A DNA stretch of 64,000 nt, taken from Salminus brasiliensis (taxonomy: Eukaryota; Chordata; Actinopteri; Characiformes; Bryconidae). The stretch spans positions 33,826,625 through 33,890,624 of the forward strand of contig NC_132894.1 in NCBI RefSeq assembly GCF_030463535.1, written 5' to 3'. Positions 23,136 through 49,195 of the stretch are shown here, in pieces (position 1 is the first letter of the stretch; each line of letters begins with the position of its first letter). Position numbers and translations under genes: made by a program. A model generated the notes under the pieces. That model worked only from the letters and a program-made list of their open reading frames with translations, ran no database searches and was not told the DNA's origin.

Positions 23136-24970
23136 ATGACCCTCTATGGGCTCTGTGTGATGGCAAACAACATGCATGTTATGATGACATAAATAACCGG
23201 ACCGGACAACTATTGATAATTAATGCACTTTTTAAAAAATGAACAAAAAGAAAACATGTACTTTCCATTTCTAAGAGGTGAGGCCTTGACATAAATATAT
23301 ATGAATATGCATAAGCCTTCAGTTTTCCCCTTTTACATGCTCTGCATTTATAAAAGAGAATCTAGTGATGCTACACTTATTTAGAAATTTAGAAATAACT
23401 GGAGTTGTTAAAAGGAGGACATGGATTATTAAATATAATTTAATTTTTGCTTTTCTAATGTATAATTAGTAATTATTTAAGTGTAAACAGGGGGGGGTGC
23501 TTATGTGGTTAATCAAGTGGCTAATAGCCTTTAAACAGTGAAAATCGTAACCTTTTTTATTTTTAATAATTATTTCTGGATGGTGCTGCTGTTCTCTTCA
23601 TGCAGTGCTTCCTCTGGTCAGCCCTTCTCTTCATGTGGCTTCACTGGGTCGGCCTAGCCTTTGGGTTTAGCCTCGGCCCCACGTTCTCCACAAGCAGCCG
23701 CTGCGTTTAGCCTCATTTAGGCTTTCGTTAGTGGGCTGGGTGAATGTCAGATTTGTGGGCATTATTGTAATGAAGGAAGACTCGTTGACGATACAGCAGT
23801 CTATCTGGTCACATTATTTTTTTTGGTGCCCCATGATAACCCCCTTTACACAGAAAAATACTCCATTAACGTAAAAAGCTGATGTGGGAGAAATGAACCC
23901 AGAGCTGCTCAGAGAGTGAAGGACAGCTTTTATTAACCCATACATTTTACGACATTTTAAGACAGCCTACAAAAGAACAGGGAGGCCTGGGATCGGTCTG
24001 CTTAACATCTCAGAGAAAATGTGTTGATCTAGGATCCATAAATCAATGAACGGTCAGCGGGTTCAGCCGATTTATTAAAGTGTAAAGCTGAGCACTTCTA
24101 CTGTAGACAGCACAACATTGACAAAATGCTAGTATTGTGATCGTATCGGTGCATATTGCGACATAACGCCTGCTGGAGTGTCGCATGATAACGAAAGCAC
24201 GGTGGCGATTAACTGAGGTGGCCGGCTTGGATTATTACTGTTGTTTTTCTTAACTTCATTCACTTCGATTAATCAAAACACTCAACTGTGACGGATCGGT
24301 ATCGCCAAGACCCGCATCACGATAATTAGCAAGCAATATATTGTGCAGCCTTAAGATCAACGGCGTGTGAAGAGCAAAAGAGGACAAAAAGTAACGGGGG
24401 AGGAGGATCCTAGATCAAATATTTTTTTTCTGAGAAATCTGTACACATAACCCCAGCTGTGAAAGAGCTGAAATTCGTTAAAAAGTCCATCACGATCTGT
24501 CAGGTACTTCAAACACATTCAAAAACAGTGCCTCCACCATGTTTGGCGGATGTGGTATGCTTTGTTATCCGCGAGCCCTTCTTCTGCTTCTCCGTGCTCT
24601 AGCTAATCCTGGTTTCATCAACATTTCAACCTTTCTGTTCTTGAGTTTCCGGTGGTCTAGATCTCGACGCTAACCCACCTAATTTAAACACTGCAGGTTG
24701 GTGCACGACACAGACGATCAATTAACCAATCTGCACAGACTTGGTAAGTAGAACACCCATTGGAACCGATGCTAATGTCTCATTAGAAGGTTCTCCAGTC
24801 AGAAGGCGAGATGAGCGTTGTGTAATTTACCAGCCTGGCTTGTGAATTACACAAACATGCAAAAGCAAAGAGCAGAAATGTGTGCAGTGAGCAGTGGGAT
24901 TAGCGGGGTGTTTTTGGAGGAATTCTGAATGCGTCCGGATGGGAGAACCGTCTAATGCAGGGGGAGGGTC

Positions 24971-24976
24971 TTTATT
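24971..24976 (-). other. Polyadenylation signal candidate for clpx
   Basis: AATAAA on the minus strand about 880 nt past the clpx stop. Another candidate lies at 23929-23934, which would imply a 3' UTR of about 1.9 kb. The true end cannot be chosen without transcripts. Confidence 0.3.
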
Positions 24977-25854
24977 TCCGGACCGGGAGGGTCCAGCACA
25001 TTTTACTCATCTGTCTGAACTGAAGAACCTTAGTTTAAATGTGTTACGGCAATAAGACAGACAGCGCTCACATATCAGCTCCTCAAGGACCAGCCAATCA
25101 GCAGCGTTCTGGAACAGTCATCGTTCTAAACCAGTTCATTAAAAGATAAATCCATGCACAAAAATACTGCAGCATGAAGGGTAATACAGACAGCAGCAAA
25201 TATTTTATATAGAACTATAAAACTCTATTATTACAAAGTTAATTTGGTAAGAACTACGTCTGGTGTGCCACGATACGTTCAGTCACAGAGATTCCTTAGG
25301 GAGTTTCACGGTCAACTAAGAAGTTTAGGAGTAGAACCAACCAAAAAGAAAAAGTACCTCGGCTGGTAAAACTTAACAGATTTACATGGCAGAGTGTGAC
25401 CTAACGATCAGTACATTATCTTTAATAATAACAGGTTGTTTAACGTTATGACTAAGAGGAAGCTGTGATCTTTATCCTCTCATCTCCGTTCAAAACAATG
25501 AAACCAAACAGCTCATAAAAATCAAATCAAAACACGCCATCTGTTTAGAAAGGAATAAAATATCTCTTTTTTTTTACACTTTCTATTAACAGTCGCTCAC
25601 TGGGAGGCATAGTTCATTTGGTTTAAACACATCTTGCTAAATCATTTGTCCATAAGCAAAATTCAGGATATGGAAAACTCCAGACTGTGACTTACGGTGA
25701 GCTGACACACGGTCATTAGGACAGATCATTCAGGGCTAGATCATCTCTGTGTGTAAATGGACCCATGGTGACCAATCACTTACTTATTAGACTGAAATAA
25801 ACATCATTTATCGCTCAGAGCTTAAATAAGGAGATTTGTTTGCGTCGGCTGGTT

Positions 25855-39106
<13,252 letters not shown>

Positions 39107-39344
39107 GGTTCCGTGTGAAATATCCGAATAAAATAAACAGCAGATTTGCTAACCTGCTACCAGCTGTATATCACTACCATGCAGTTAGCTGAGCTCGCCA
39201 GCGGACCTGAGCGCTGAACGGCGGCTGTAGGTCCACTGCTGCCCTCCTTAGTCCGCTGGGGTGAAAAGGAAAATGTCAGTAGTTGAAGGAAACTTTAAAC
39301 AACCGTGGAAACCAGGCCAGAACACCAGCCTGCTCTCAGGGACA

Positions 39345-39427
39345 CAGCTGGGCTGGGCTGGGCTGGGCTGGGCTATGCTAAGCTATGCTAAGCTAAGCTA
39401 AGCTAAGCTAAGCTAAGCTAGGCTAGG
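39345..39427. repeat. Pentanucleotide run GGGCT to AAGCT near the clpx 5' end
   Basis: GGGCT units change into ATGCT/AAGCT units about 240-320 bp upstream of the clpx start codon, probably in or near its promoter. Confidence 0.85.
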
Positions 39428-40029
39428 AGACTGGGCTGGGTGGTGTAGAGCTGTTGTGGGTTGTGGCCAGATGACGACAGATAATTATAGTCCAGCAGGT
39501 TTTGGAGCTTTTAGTCTAAAACACCACCATCAAAACAAGCTAGTATTAATTAAATATATATATATATATTTAGTACATATATTAATAATATAAAATCTAC
39601 TGATCAATGAACCCATCCTGACCAGTCAAACTGCCAGGACGACACAGCCTTCATAAAGCTAATTAGCTACTTGTCATTTATTATTATTTATTTATTTTGT
39701 CTATATCTATCTATCTATATAAGAATTTATTAAAAGGTCTGGTTAAAAATATCAACATTATTTTTTAATACCAGTATAAACTGGTATTCCACATATCTAC
39801 ACTGTGTCAAGCTTAAAAAGCCACGAAAATGTCTCTGTAATTCATGTAGTAGAAATCCTCATTTTACACTTCAGTTATGTTCTGTTAATAATATCAGAAC
39901 TATTGATCCATAAAGACATTCAGACTAGTAATATTGTCAGGATGAAATTTGATTAAGTAGTTTTGTTTACGTTACCATTGATTTACGTGTAATATTATTC
40001 TGTTCTATCTATAATTAAATGTTTACATT

Positions 40030-40265
40030 AAGTCCAACTATATATATATATATATTTATAATAAATATATAATAAACATAAACTAATACACATAAAAATA
40101 TTTAAAATATAAAATAATGTAAAATAATAAACGATATTATTAACATTGTTAGTTAAAACATAAATGAATATAAGGTGTAAATAAAACTAAATAAAATTAT
40201 ATATATATATACCTATGCACATACACAAAACCTGGAGCAAAAAAATATATGTTTAAATACATTTG

Positions 40266-40316
<51 letters not shown>

Positions 40317-40404
40317 AAATAATAAAAATAAAAACATTATATATTATATTATGAAATATTGTATTATATATATATATTTATGTAAAATATTTTGGTTTAC
40401 TCCC

Positions 40405-40462
<58 letters not shown>

Positions 40463-41308
40463 AACTAATACACATCAAAAATATTTAAAATATAAAATAA
40501 TGTAAAATAATAAACGATATTATTAACATTGTTAGTTAAAAACATGAATATAAGGTGTAAATAAAATTATATATATATATATATATATACCTATGCACAT
40601 ACACAAAATCCTGGGGCAAAAAAATATGTTTAAATACATTTGATATATATACATATATATAAAATCATAAAAATAAAAACAAAAATAATATATGATATTA
40701 TGAAATATTACATTATATATATATTTATGTAAAATATTTTGGTTTACTCCCTTCATATATATATATATAATTATATAATATGTAATAAACATAAACTAAA
40801 ACACATCAAAAGTATTTAAAATATAAAATAATGTAAAATAATAAACGATATTATTAACATTGTTAGTTAAAAACATGAATATAAGGTGTAAATAAAATTA
40901 TATATATATATATATATATACCTATGCACATACACAAAATCCTGGGGCAAAAAAATATGTTTAAATACATTTGATATATATACATATATATAAAATCATA
41001 AAAATAAAAACAAAAATAATATATGATATTATGAAATATTACATTATATATATATTTATGTAAAATATTTTGGTTTACTCCCTTCATATATATATATATA
41101 ATTATATAATATGTAATAAACATAAACTAAAACACATCAAAAGTATTTAAAATATAAAATAATGTAAAATAATAAACGATATTATTAACATTGTTAGTTA
41201 AAAACATGAATATAAGGTGTAAATAAAACTAAATACAATTATATATATATATATATACCTATGCACATACACAAAACCCTGGGGCAAAAAAATATGTTTA
41301 AATACATT

Positions 41309-41356
<48 letters not shown>

Positions 41357-41441
41357 CATAAAAATAAAAACATTATATATTATATTATGAAATATTGTAT
41401 TATATATATATTTATGTAAAATATTTTGGTTTACTCCCTTC

Positions 41442-41472
<31 letters not shown>

Positions 41473-41520
41473 AACTAATACACATAAAAACATGAATATA
41501 AGGTGTAAATAAAACTAAAT

Positions 41521-41606
<86 letters not shown>

Positions 41607-42075
41607 ATGCACATACAGAAAACATACACATACACAAAACCTGGAGCAAAAAATATGTTTAAATACATTTGATATATATACATATATATAAAGTCATAAA
41701 AATAAAAACAAAAATAATATATGATATTATGAAATATTACATTATATATATATTTATGTAAAATATTTTGGTTTACTCCCTTCATATATATATATATAAT
41801 TATATAATATATAATAAACATAAACTAAAACACATCAAAAGTATTTAAAATATAAAATAATGTAAAATAATAAACGATATTGTTAACATTGTTAGTTAAA
41901 AACATAAATGAATATAAGGTGTAAATAAAACTAAATGAAATTATATATATATATATATACCTATGCACATACACAAAACCCTGGGGCAAAAAAAAATATG
42001 TTTAAATACATTTGATATATATATATATATATATATAAAATCATAAAAATAAAAACAAATATCAAATATTATATA
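40030..42075. repeat. Six-copy AT-rich array, unit about 331-378 bp
   Basis: The anchor CCTATGCACATACACAAAA recurs at 40212, 40590, 40921, 41258, 41604 and 41960. Units share GTTTAAATACATTTGATATA and GGTTTACTCCCTTCATATAT. The units anchored at 40590 and 40921 look identical across about 330 bp. Length variation comes from (TA)n runs. It fills the clpx-spg21 spacer. Confidence 0.9.
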
Positions 42076-42086
42076 ATGAAATGATA

Positions 42087-42089
<3 letters not shown>

Positions 42090-42180
<91 letters not shown>
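42090..42180. repeat. (GT)n microsatellite next to the spg21 promoter
   Basis: About 80 bp of uninterrupted GT directly before the presumed spg21 first exon. Confidence 0.95.
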
Positions 42181-42181
<1 letters not shown>

Positions 42182-42182
42182 C

Positions 42183-42307
42183 GTCACAAAGTGGTGATCA
42201 TACTGAGCATGCGCAGAGCCGTGAGTAAGATGCGGAACTCGCTGTCATATGACTTTTCGGTTTGTTGCTAAAATGGTGCTGATCCGAGGCTGAAGTCTCC
42301 GCTAAAG
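42183..42307 (+). other. Likely 5' UTR exon and promoter of spg21
   Basis: Sequence up to AAAG at 42307 is followed by a GTAAAT donor and shows the GC-richer composition of a first exon. GCATGCGCA at 42207-42215 matches the core of the NRF-1 binding site, typical of TATA-less promoters. The spg21 start codon lies 2 nt after the next acceptor at 43182, so an untranslated leader exon is required. The 5' boundary shown is arbitrary, placed just after a GT microsatellite. Confidence 0.5.
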
Positions 42308-42449
42308 GTAAATCAGCTCTAAAGAAAGCACAGTAATATTATCTGTACCTCGCTGTGGTGTAACACAGCCCTTTACGACATTTCCATGACTGTTTTCAGT
42401 GTAAGAATATCGATATTTCGCCCCGTTTTTCGCTCCTTTTTCTAATGTT

Positions 42450-42534
42450 CCGTTCCACCTTAAATCGGGCAGCTGCTCCGCGCTCTGCTGTGCAGCTCCA
42501 GAACGCAGCTAGTGCGCCATTTAAGGTGGAACGG
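42450..42534. repeat. Perfect 16-bp inverted repeat in spg21 intron 1
   Basis: CCGTTCCACCTTAAAT (42450-42465) and its exact reverse complement (42519-42534) flank 53 bp that include a second small inverted pair (CAGCTGC/GCAGCT). It could fold as a hairpin, or be the ends of a very small TIR element. Confidence 0.85.
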
Positions 42535-42899
42535 GAGAGACGTGTGTGAAGCCAGCTGGATCAGACATTTCAGTACAAACATGTCGAGGAGGAGAAACGT
42601 GTCTGATTCCGCGTCCAGGAGTATCGCTAGTCAGTGATCTCGTTTAGTATGAGCTGTTATTATCATAAGAATTATTATATGGATGTGTCGCTAGTTGGGG
42701 CTGATGAAGTGATCCATCACAAACAGCATGAAGGAGGGTAAACTGCTGTGGGCTGGTTTGGACCCCTGATGAGAGATTTTGCCTTTTAGTTCTGGCTACA
42801 GTGCAAGAAAAAATCCAGACACCATTTATTAAGTATAATTATATTCAAATATTAATCATAAATAGGTGATGAGTGGCAGAATAGGTGCTGTATGGTTCT

Positions 42900-42914
42900 G
42901 TATATGTATGTATG

Positions 42915-43003
<89 letters not shown>

Positions 43004-43022
43004 ATATATATATATATATATG
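42900..43022. repeat. (TA)n/(TG)n microsatellite in spg21 intron 1
   Basis: Alternating TA and TG runs of about 120 bp, ending about 160 bp before the coding exon. Confidence 0.9.
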
Positions 43023-43184
43023 TTCTGACATTATTTTATTAAAAAAAATCTATTATTGAATTATTTGTTCACTTTAACAAGGCTTATGATGTTACATAAA
43101 AGCAGTACTTTTAGGCACTACTGAACATTATTGATTCTGTAGTCCTCTTTATGTTTTAACCTGTAAATTGAATCTATTTTAGAA

Positions 43185-46100
43185 ATGGAGGAGATAAGAG
43201 TGTCTCCTGACTACAACTGGTTTCGAAGCACTGTGCCCCTGAAAAGGGTAAGCCTATCCTCCTATTATTCATTTAGGTCCAGCGGGATCAGGTTGCCCGG
43301 TCTGATTATTATACATTTTCACATTTTAGCCTCAGTGTTATTTTAATGTGTTTGATATCCCATGGCCACGTTTCCTCATGGCTTCTTAAGTCTCTCCATC
43401 TCTTCATGATTTGTACCATGTGATCCAGCCTTGTGATCCAGCACCTTTAGGAATGTGACTGAGGGCAGGCCGCTGTGCTTGTGACGCTGTGCCGCGTTTG
43501 CTGCTTTTCAGATCATTGTAGATGATGATGACAGTAAAGTCTGGTCGCTCTACGACGCCGGGCCTAAGACCATCAGGTGCCCGATCATCTTCCTTCCTCC
43601 TGTGAGCGGTACAGCTGAGGTTTTCTTTCAGCAGATTTTGGCTCTCACCGGTTGGGGCTATCGGGTCATTTCGGTAAGCTTCTTGAAACTCACCGGTGGT
43701 CAGTGTGCCGGTGGGTCATTAAATATCTAATCTAATCTAAATTTGTCTTAAATGAAAAGCTTATGAAAATTAAATGAGTAAATATATATAATAAATAAAT
43801 AATTTATTATGACAATAATAAAGTCTTACATTGAGTTAGTAGGTTTACATGGACTCTTATTAGTTATTTTTGTTACTCTTTTATTACATCTAAGACCTAA
43901 GAGAGTTGATTTGTTTGAGTTACAAAGGTGATTTTTAATAAAACAGTTTCACTTCACTTTGAAACCTCAAGTTTCAGCTGAAAATTCCTTTTAGCTCTTT
44001 CTGTCACTGCACCGGAGTTTCTTTAAAAACTACGACTCTCTAAAATGAGCTGTTTTCAATTGAAGCTCTTTACTTAAGATGAAGGTTTTTACTTAACAGC
44101 AGACTCTTATGGTCAAACTACTCAAAACATTACTGACAACACAATTAACATACAAATTATTAGTCAAATTGTGGTTGTTGTATCACATGACTGGGGTTCG
44201 ATTCCCGGTCTGGGTGCCTGTGCTGCACTACACCAATAAGAGTCCTTGGTCAAGACTCCTAACACTACATTGGCCCTCCTAGTAAGTCGCTCTGGATAAG
44301 AGCATCTAAATGCCATAAATAAATAAATAAATACATGATTTGATGTATTTGTTTGTTAGATTACATTGAAGACCTTTAGTACCTCCTTAAATAAGCATAA
44401 CTTCAGGCCTGAAAGGCCTCAGAGCCGCAAGTATTAATGTTAAAATGTCTAAAACTCTTACAGTGTGAGTGTGTGCTACTTCAAACTTGATTGGCTGCAT
44501 GTTCTGATCAGATTCGATTGATCCAGTTGTCTTTTCTGCTGTTATCTGCCCAATCAATCAATCAATCAATAAATCAGTCAACTAATTATTATTTGAATGA
44601 ATGTGTGCATTAAGAGTGACGCTCTCTTACAATGTAACTGAGCATTAAACACAAGCAAGAGATAGTAAATAAAAATAAAATAATAAAAAAAAAAAAATAA
44701 TAAAATGAATAAATAAATGAAGTAGAATAATGAATCAAAAGTAACCATAATAATCGTATTCACAAAGTGAAAATTAAACGAGTTTATTAGCAGTATTAAC
44801 CTGCTGCTCCCTGTTAAGAAGACAAACAGCTTGAGAACCCGCAGGTAATGGCATGTTCAGCAGGCTTTCCATTCTGCTCCAGCACTGCTTGAAATAATAG
44901 ATAGTTTTACTGTATAATTAAACACATTTGAGATGATATTAATTTTGGTAAATACTCATTCATGACTCCTAAAACCAAACATCACTCCACTCTTAGGTCT
45001 CGTCTTGGCTGGGTGTGTAATGTTCATGTAACAGTCAGTGTTAGTTAGTTAGCTCATCTTTACGGTTATGTGCATTGAGGGTCATTACTAGCGAGAGCGC
45101 AGTTGAGAAGAAAGTGGGCTGCTGCTGCTGCTGCTGCTGACGTCCACCTTTAGACCTGGCTTAGTGTGGTCTGTATAGTGAAAAAATGAGAATCTAGCTC
45201 TACGCATCTCAGATACCCTAAAGCACCTGCTCTTAACTCCGAGTTAAAGAGAGAGTCACAACGGCAGCAGCTCAACTTGCTCATTTACCTCGTTCTGTAT
45301 CTCCTGCAGCTCCAGTACCCTGTCTACTGGGACCTTCTAGAATTCTGTGATGGATTTAGGAAGCTGTTGGACCACTTGCAGCTGGATAAGGTTTGACCAG
45401 CTGTCCTTTTTGTTAAAGGTCTCATAATATACTATACCCATCTAGCCATTTATAGTCATAAGTACATTAACTCTTTTTTTTAACCCCCTGTTTTTTATTT
45501 TATCATTACTAGGTACACTTATTTGGAGCTTCCTTGGGAGGATTTCTGGCTCAGAAGTTTGCAGAGGTGACACACAAATCACCTCGAGTGCATTCTCTCA
45601 TCCTGTGCAATTCATTCAGCGACACATCCATTTTTAACCAAACGTGGACAGCTAACAGGTAGGACTTTGCATGTAACACATAGAACTTATACACAGACCT
45701 CCAGTGTTCTCACATTTTGATGTTCCCTTGCAGTTTCTGGCTGATGCCAGCCTTTATGCTGAAGAAGATTGTTCTCGGGAACTTTGCCAAAGGACCTGTA
45801 GATCCCAAAATGGCAGATGCCATAGACTTTATGGTTGATAGAGTAAGTATTCTGTGCTCTTGTGTACATTCGGTTGTAGTGCAGTAGAGCTGAGAGGGGT
45901 TCAGGACTTGCTGAGTAGAGAAACTCCGTATGAAGCTCAGTGAAAAGGTATCAGAAGCACCGTTGATTGGCAGCTAGGCTGTGTATGGAATTGATGTGCA
46001 TGCTATTAAATCCAATATTACTGACTCCTATGAAGGCTGATCAGGCACAGAAGTCTATGTGTTTACAGTATTGAAGAGACTAGACGGTGCGTACACCTCG

Positions 46101-47581
46101 CTTTGGTGTTGTAGACCAAAATTTGGGGAAAGGAACCTTTGTTCTCATGCCCGAAGCAAATCCGCCTCATTCCTCAATTCCATTGATTGGCTAACAGAGT
46201 GCGCTCTTTGTGTTTCAGCTGGAGAGCCTGAACCAGAGTGAACTGGCCTCCAGGCTCACCCTGAACTGCCAAAACTCTTACGTCGAACCTCACAAAATAA
46301 AGGACGTTGCAGTTACCATTATGGATGTAAGTTTTTGCCTCCTGACACATTGGATTTAGCTAACTATCGCCATGCCAGGCAGCGTTACTGTGTTCCTGTG
46401 ATGAGGGTGACTGTGTGTGTTGTGTCTGCCGCAGGTGTTCGATCAGAGCGCTCTTTCAAACGAGGCAAAGGAGGAAATGTATAAGCTGTACCCCAATGCA
46501 AGAAGGGCTCACCTCAAAACTGGTGGAAACTTCCCGTACCTTTGCAGAAGCGCTGAAGTCAACCTTTACATCCAGGTGAGTTCAGTTTATTTGTCTTAAG
46601 CCCAAATAAAAAAAAGTTCTCAGAGGTGTGATGCTGCTGGGAGCTTTTCATTGTGTAACATAGCCTGTAGTCTATAGTGTTATTAACACATCGCCAAAGT
46701 GTGACGTTCTAGACTACTGTCTCAGAACATCTCCAAAACATCAGGCAGGTCTTGTAAGGTATTTTTCATATGCAGTGGTCGGGACCTACCAAAAGTGCTC
46801 CAAGGAAAGACAACAGGGTCATGGGTGCCCAAGACTGGACATGGATGCTCATGGAGGACCCACCTCACAACTTACAGGACTTAATGGATCTGCTGCTAAT
46901 GTGGTGTCTTGGGGGAAGATACCACAGCAGGACGCCTTCAGAGATCTTGTGGTGCCCATGGCTTGAGGGGTCAGAGCTGTTATGGCAGCTCAAGGGGGAC
47001 CTACAAAATGTTATATAGGCATATATACAGTCAGTGGTTCAGCTCTCAGTTCTCATTCATAGAGCTTGTGGGCTCTAGTTACAGTGGAGGCTCTCAAGGG
47101 AAACTGGAGCTCTACTTTGCTGGTTGAGTTAGAGGTCCACAGGTCATCTGCGAATGCTGGCCAACATAAGGTGCTGAAATTGTGCTTTAAAGAAGCTTTA
47201 GAAACAATACAGTACAGTGTGCAAACAGCTGGGCTTCAGCCTGTTCTACTGTGGATGGATTGAAGGGTCACATTTTTGGAATTGGAATATAATCTTACAT
47301 AAAAAAAATTAAAATAATAAATTAAGAACGTAATGTTAAAAGTTTCCCTTGTAATGCTACTATTTGGAGATATGAGGTTTTATGAGGACCACAACAAAAT
47401 AAGACCCTGATGTTCTCCTCACTTCATCACCAACTGTTTTATGGTTTGGCTGCAGATACACCTGCGACAGTTCCATGGGACGAGGTATGCCGCCATCAAC
47501 CCAGCTATGGTCAGTGCTGAGGAACTCGAAGTCCAGCAGAGCAGCCTGAACAACTGCAGAGAGAGTGACGGTGAATCGTGA
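43185..47581 (+). CDS. spg21: Maspardin (SPG21), alpha/beta-hydrolase-fold protein, 8 coding exons
   Basis: Coding exons are 43185-43247, 43512-43673, 45310-45390, 45513-45658, 45734-45842, 46219-46326, 46435-46575 and 47456-47581, giving 311 aa (human 308). The protein aligns by eye with human maspardin along its whole length: [93 protein letters not shown]. The hydrolase-like nucleophile elbow reads GASLGG with Ser at 109. Maspardin lacks a proven enzyme activity; it is cytosolic/endosomal, binds CD4 and ALDH16A1, and its loss causes mast syndrome (family knowledge). The start ATG lies 2 nt after the acceptor TTTTAG at 43182 and matches the human start region. The C-terminal 15 residues are the least conserved. 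The gene is transcribed away from clpx and towards ankdd1a. Confidence 0.97.
44181..44335 (+). mobile_element. tRNA-derived SINE fragment
   Basis: GGGGTTCGATTCCCGGTC is a B-box-like promoter. The 3' part AGTAAGTCGCTCTGGATAAG is a common fish SINE body, and the element ends in (AAAT)n. It lies in spg21 intron 3. A related 3' fragment lies near 26885-26935 on the opposite strand. Confidence 0.7.
46765..47020. mobile_element. Dispersed element family D, copy 1
   Basis: Shares GCAGTGGTC, ACCTACCAAAAGTG, CTCATGGAGG and CCACCTCACAACTTACAGGA with 53395-53635. It lies in spg21 intron 8. Short open frames inside are not conserved. Confidence 0.6.
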
Positions 47582-47991
47582 GAGGACCCCTCCATCCCAC
47601 AGCACTGGGCCAACTACAGAAGCATTAAACAGCGCTGTACATCACCTTCCAGAGAGGTCCCCCGTTGGTGTCATGGTTTTCTATGATGGATCCAATCAAA
47701 ACAATGGACTACAAGAGCTTATTTTTACTTTACAGAAACAATATTTTGATATTGTATTATGACTGTAAATAATTTATGTACTTGGTCAGCGCAGATTTCA
47801 CAGGATGCTTTTTTGAACTTGCTGCCTTATGTGATATAAATACCTTACGTCTGGTCGATTTTGCACTTCTTATTGTCCTATTTTGTTTTGGGTTTTTTTT
47901 TGTTTGTTTGTTTGTTTTTTCTTTCATCCATTTCCGCTTTTTTCTTTTTTTTTTTTTTCTTCTTTTGAACGTTTTTGTAACTCATGCACTG

Positions 47992-47997
47992 ATTAAA
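47992..47997 (+). other. Polyadenylation signal candidate for spg21
   Basis: ATTAAA about 410 nt after the stop, downstream of a T-rich stretch. An AATAAA near 48750 could serve a longer form. Confidence 0.35.
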
Positions 47998-48100
47998 AGT
48001 ATAACCTACAAGTGTTGCATGCTTAGACGTTTTTAAGTGTAAAAGTATCTTTATCAAGTACAGATCAAGCATTGCTGTCATATCTTCTAAATGACAATGT

Positions 48101-48443
48101 TTAAAGCAACATTATGGAAAATTTGTATTTCTTGCTCCTGGGCTCCCCCTACAGTGGAGAAGTGTAATTCACACTTGAGCTACCACTCAGACATGCTTTA
48201 CACATGCATTTTTTGACTTTTGAGAGATACAGAACCGGCACTGAAATTGAAAGAATACGTTGGTTGACTGAGGTCTTTACAGGACTTTACACAGATATGA
48301 ATTACGCCGTTCTCGTGAACATTGTCCTGCTTATTCGAAGTCCAGACTAGTAACAATAGCAGCTCTATTACAAGTCAGTGCAGCATCACCATGATTTTGA
48401 AGCTGATATTTTAAGGTAAAAAATTTACATAATGTTGCTTTAA
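48101..48443. mobile_element. 343-bp TIR element starting TTAAAGCAAC
   Basis: Ends TTAAAGCAACATTATGGAAA and TTTACATAATGTTGCTTTAA are near-perfect inverted repeats. It contains GCTCCTGGGCTCCCCCTACA. A partial relative lies at about 2935-3030. Confidence 0.75.
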
Positions 48444-48477
48444 GAAGAGGGGGGGGAAAGAAACCTCAATGTAAGTC

Positions 48478-48556
48478 AGTGTAATATTTTGGATCACTGC
48501 AATTGGTCCATTAATATTTTTGACATGATATAAAGTAGAACCACCAGGTTCACATT
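48478..48556 (-). mobile_element. Dispersed element family B, copy 6 (partial)
   Basis: AATTGGTCCATTAATATTTT and CACCAGGTTCACATTAA match family B's reverse strand. Confidence 0.45.
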
Positions 48557-49077
48557 AACCCTAGAAGTGTAACATGATAAATGTAAAAAAAGGAAAAGGT
48601 TTTTGTTATGACGATGAAATATGGGCACACAGGCTTATATTACAGTGCAGAATCACTTATTATATTAATAATTGCTTAACAGCTTAATGCCAGCTAACAT
48701 TTGTGCTGTTTTAAGTTTTTAGGAACCACAATTTCATTAAAAGCTAAAGAATAAAAGTCATTAATTATTTACTGTAATTATTTTACAAAATATCTGCTTT
48801 AAGATCTGTACAAGAATTCTGTACAAAAAATATCTGCAAAGAATTCTGTACATTTATTTTCTTATAACTTAATTTTTCAAAGATATACAGCTTTCTCTAT
48901 CATTCACCTAGAGGTCTGTTCATCATGCTGGACACATCTTGCATCTACTCATTTTTTCTTTTTAAATTGTAGCATCTCAATGCAATATATATATTTTTAT
49001 TATATAATTATATATTTTTAAAAAATGATACCCAAACATTTGAATGATGGATAGTATTACTTTGTGAAGCAGATTTG

Positions 49078-49195
49078 CAGGAGAGGGCAAAAACCTTTCT
49101 AACTTTAAATGAAAGTGCATGTCGAATTATTTTATTCCAGGTCATTTTGGAGCATTTCTATTGGTCAATTCATAAACAAATGTAGACACAATGTA
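49078..49195 (-). mobile_element. Dispersed element family B, copy 7
   Basis: Contains CATTTTGGAGCATTTCTATT and GGTCAATTCATAAAC; best-preserved part of the family core. Confidence 0.6.

Larger units (their letters stand above)
21893..25854. other. Spacer between pdcd7 and clpx
   Basis: Holds the pdcd7 promoter, the 66-bp array, a dispersed repeat fragment at 22920-22985, unclassified sequence 23560-23780, and probable clpx 3' UTR from about 24970 (or 23930) to 25854. The stretch 24080-24360 ends in ATATATTGTGCAGCCTTAAG, resembling the end of a common GGCTGCACAATAT TIR element. No open coding exon recognised. Confidence 0.5.

Noticed and set aside
40532-41821. Near-identical 86-98 residue open frames beginning MFITYY or similar
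   Set aside because: They are translations of the AT-rich 331-bp array, with Tyr/Ile runs from (TA)n; no start context or homology.
46770-47263. Overlapping open frames of 60-80 residues in spg21 intron 8
   Set aside because: They lie in a dispersed repeat also present at 53395 without a conserved frame.
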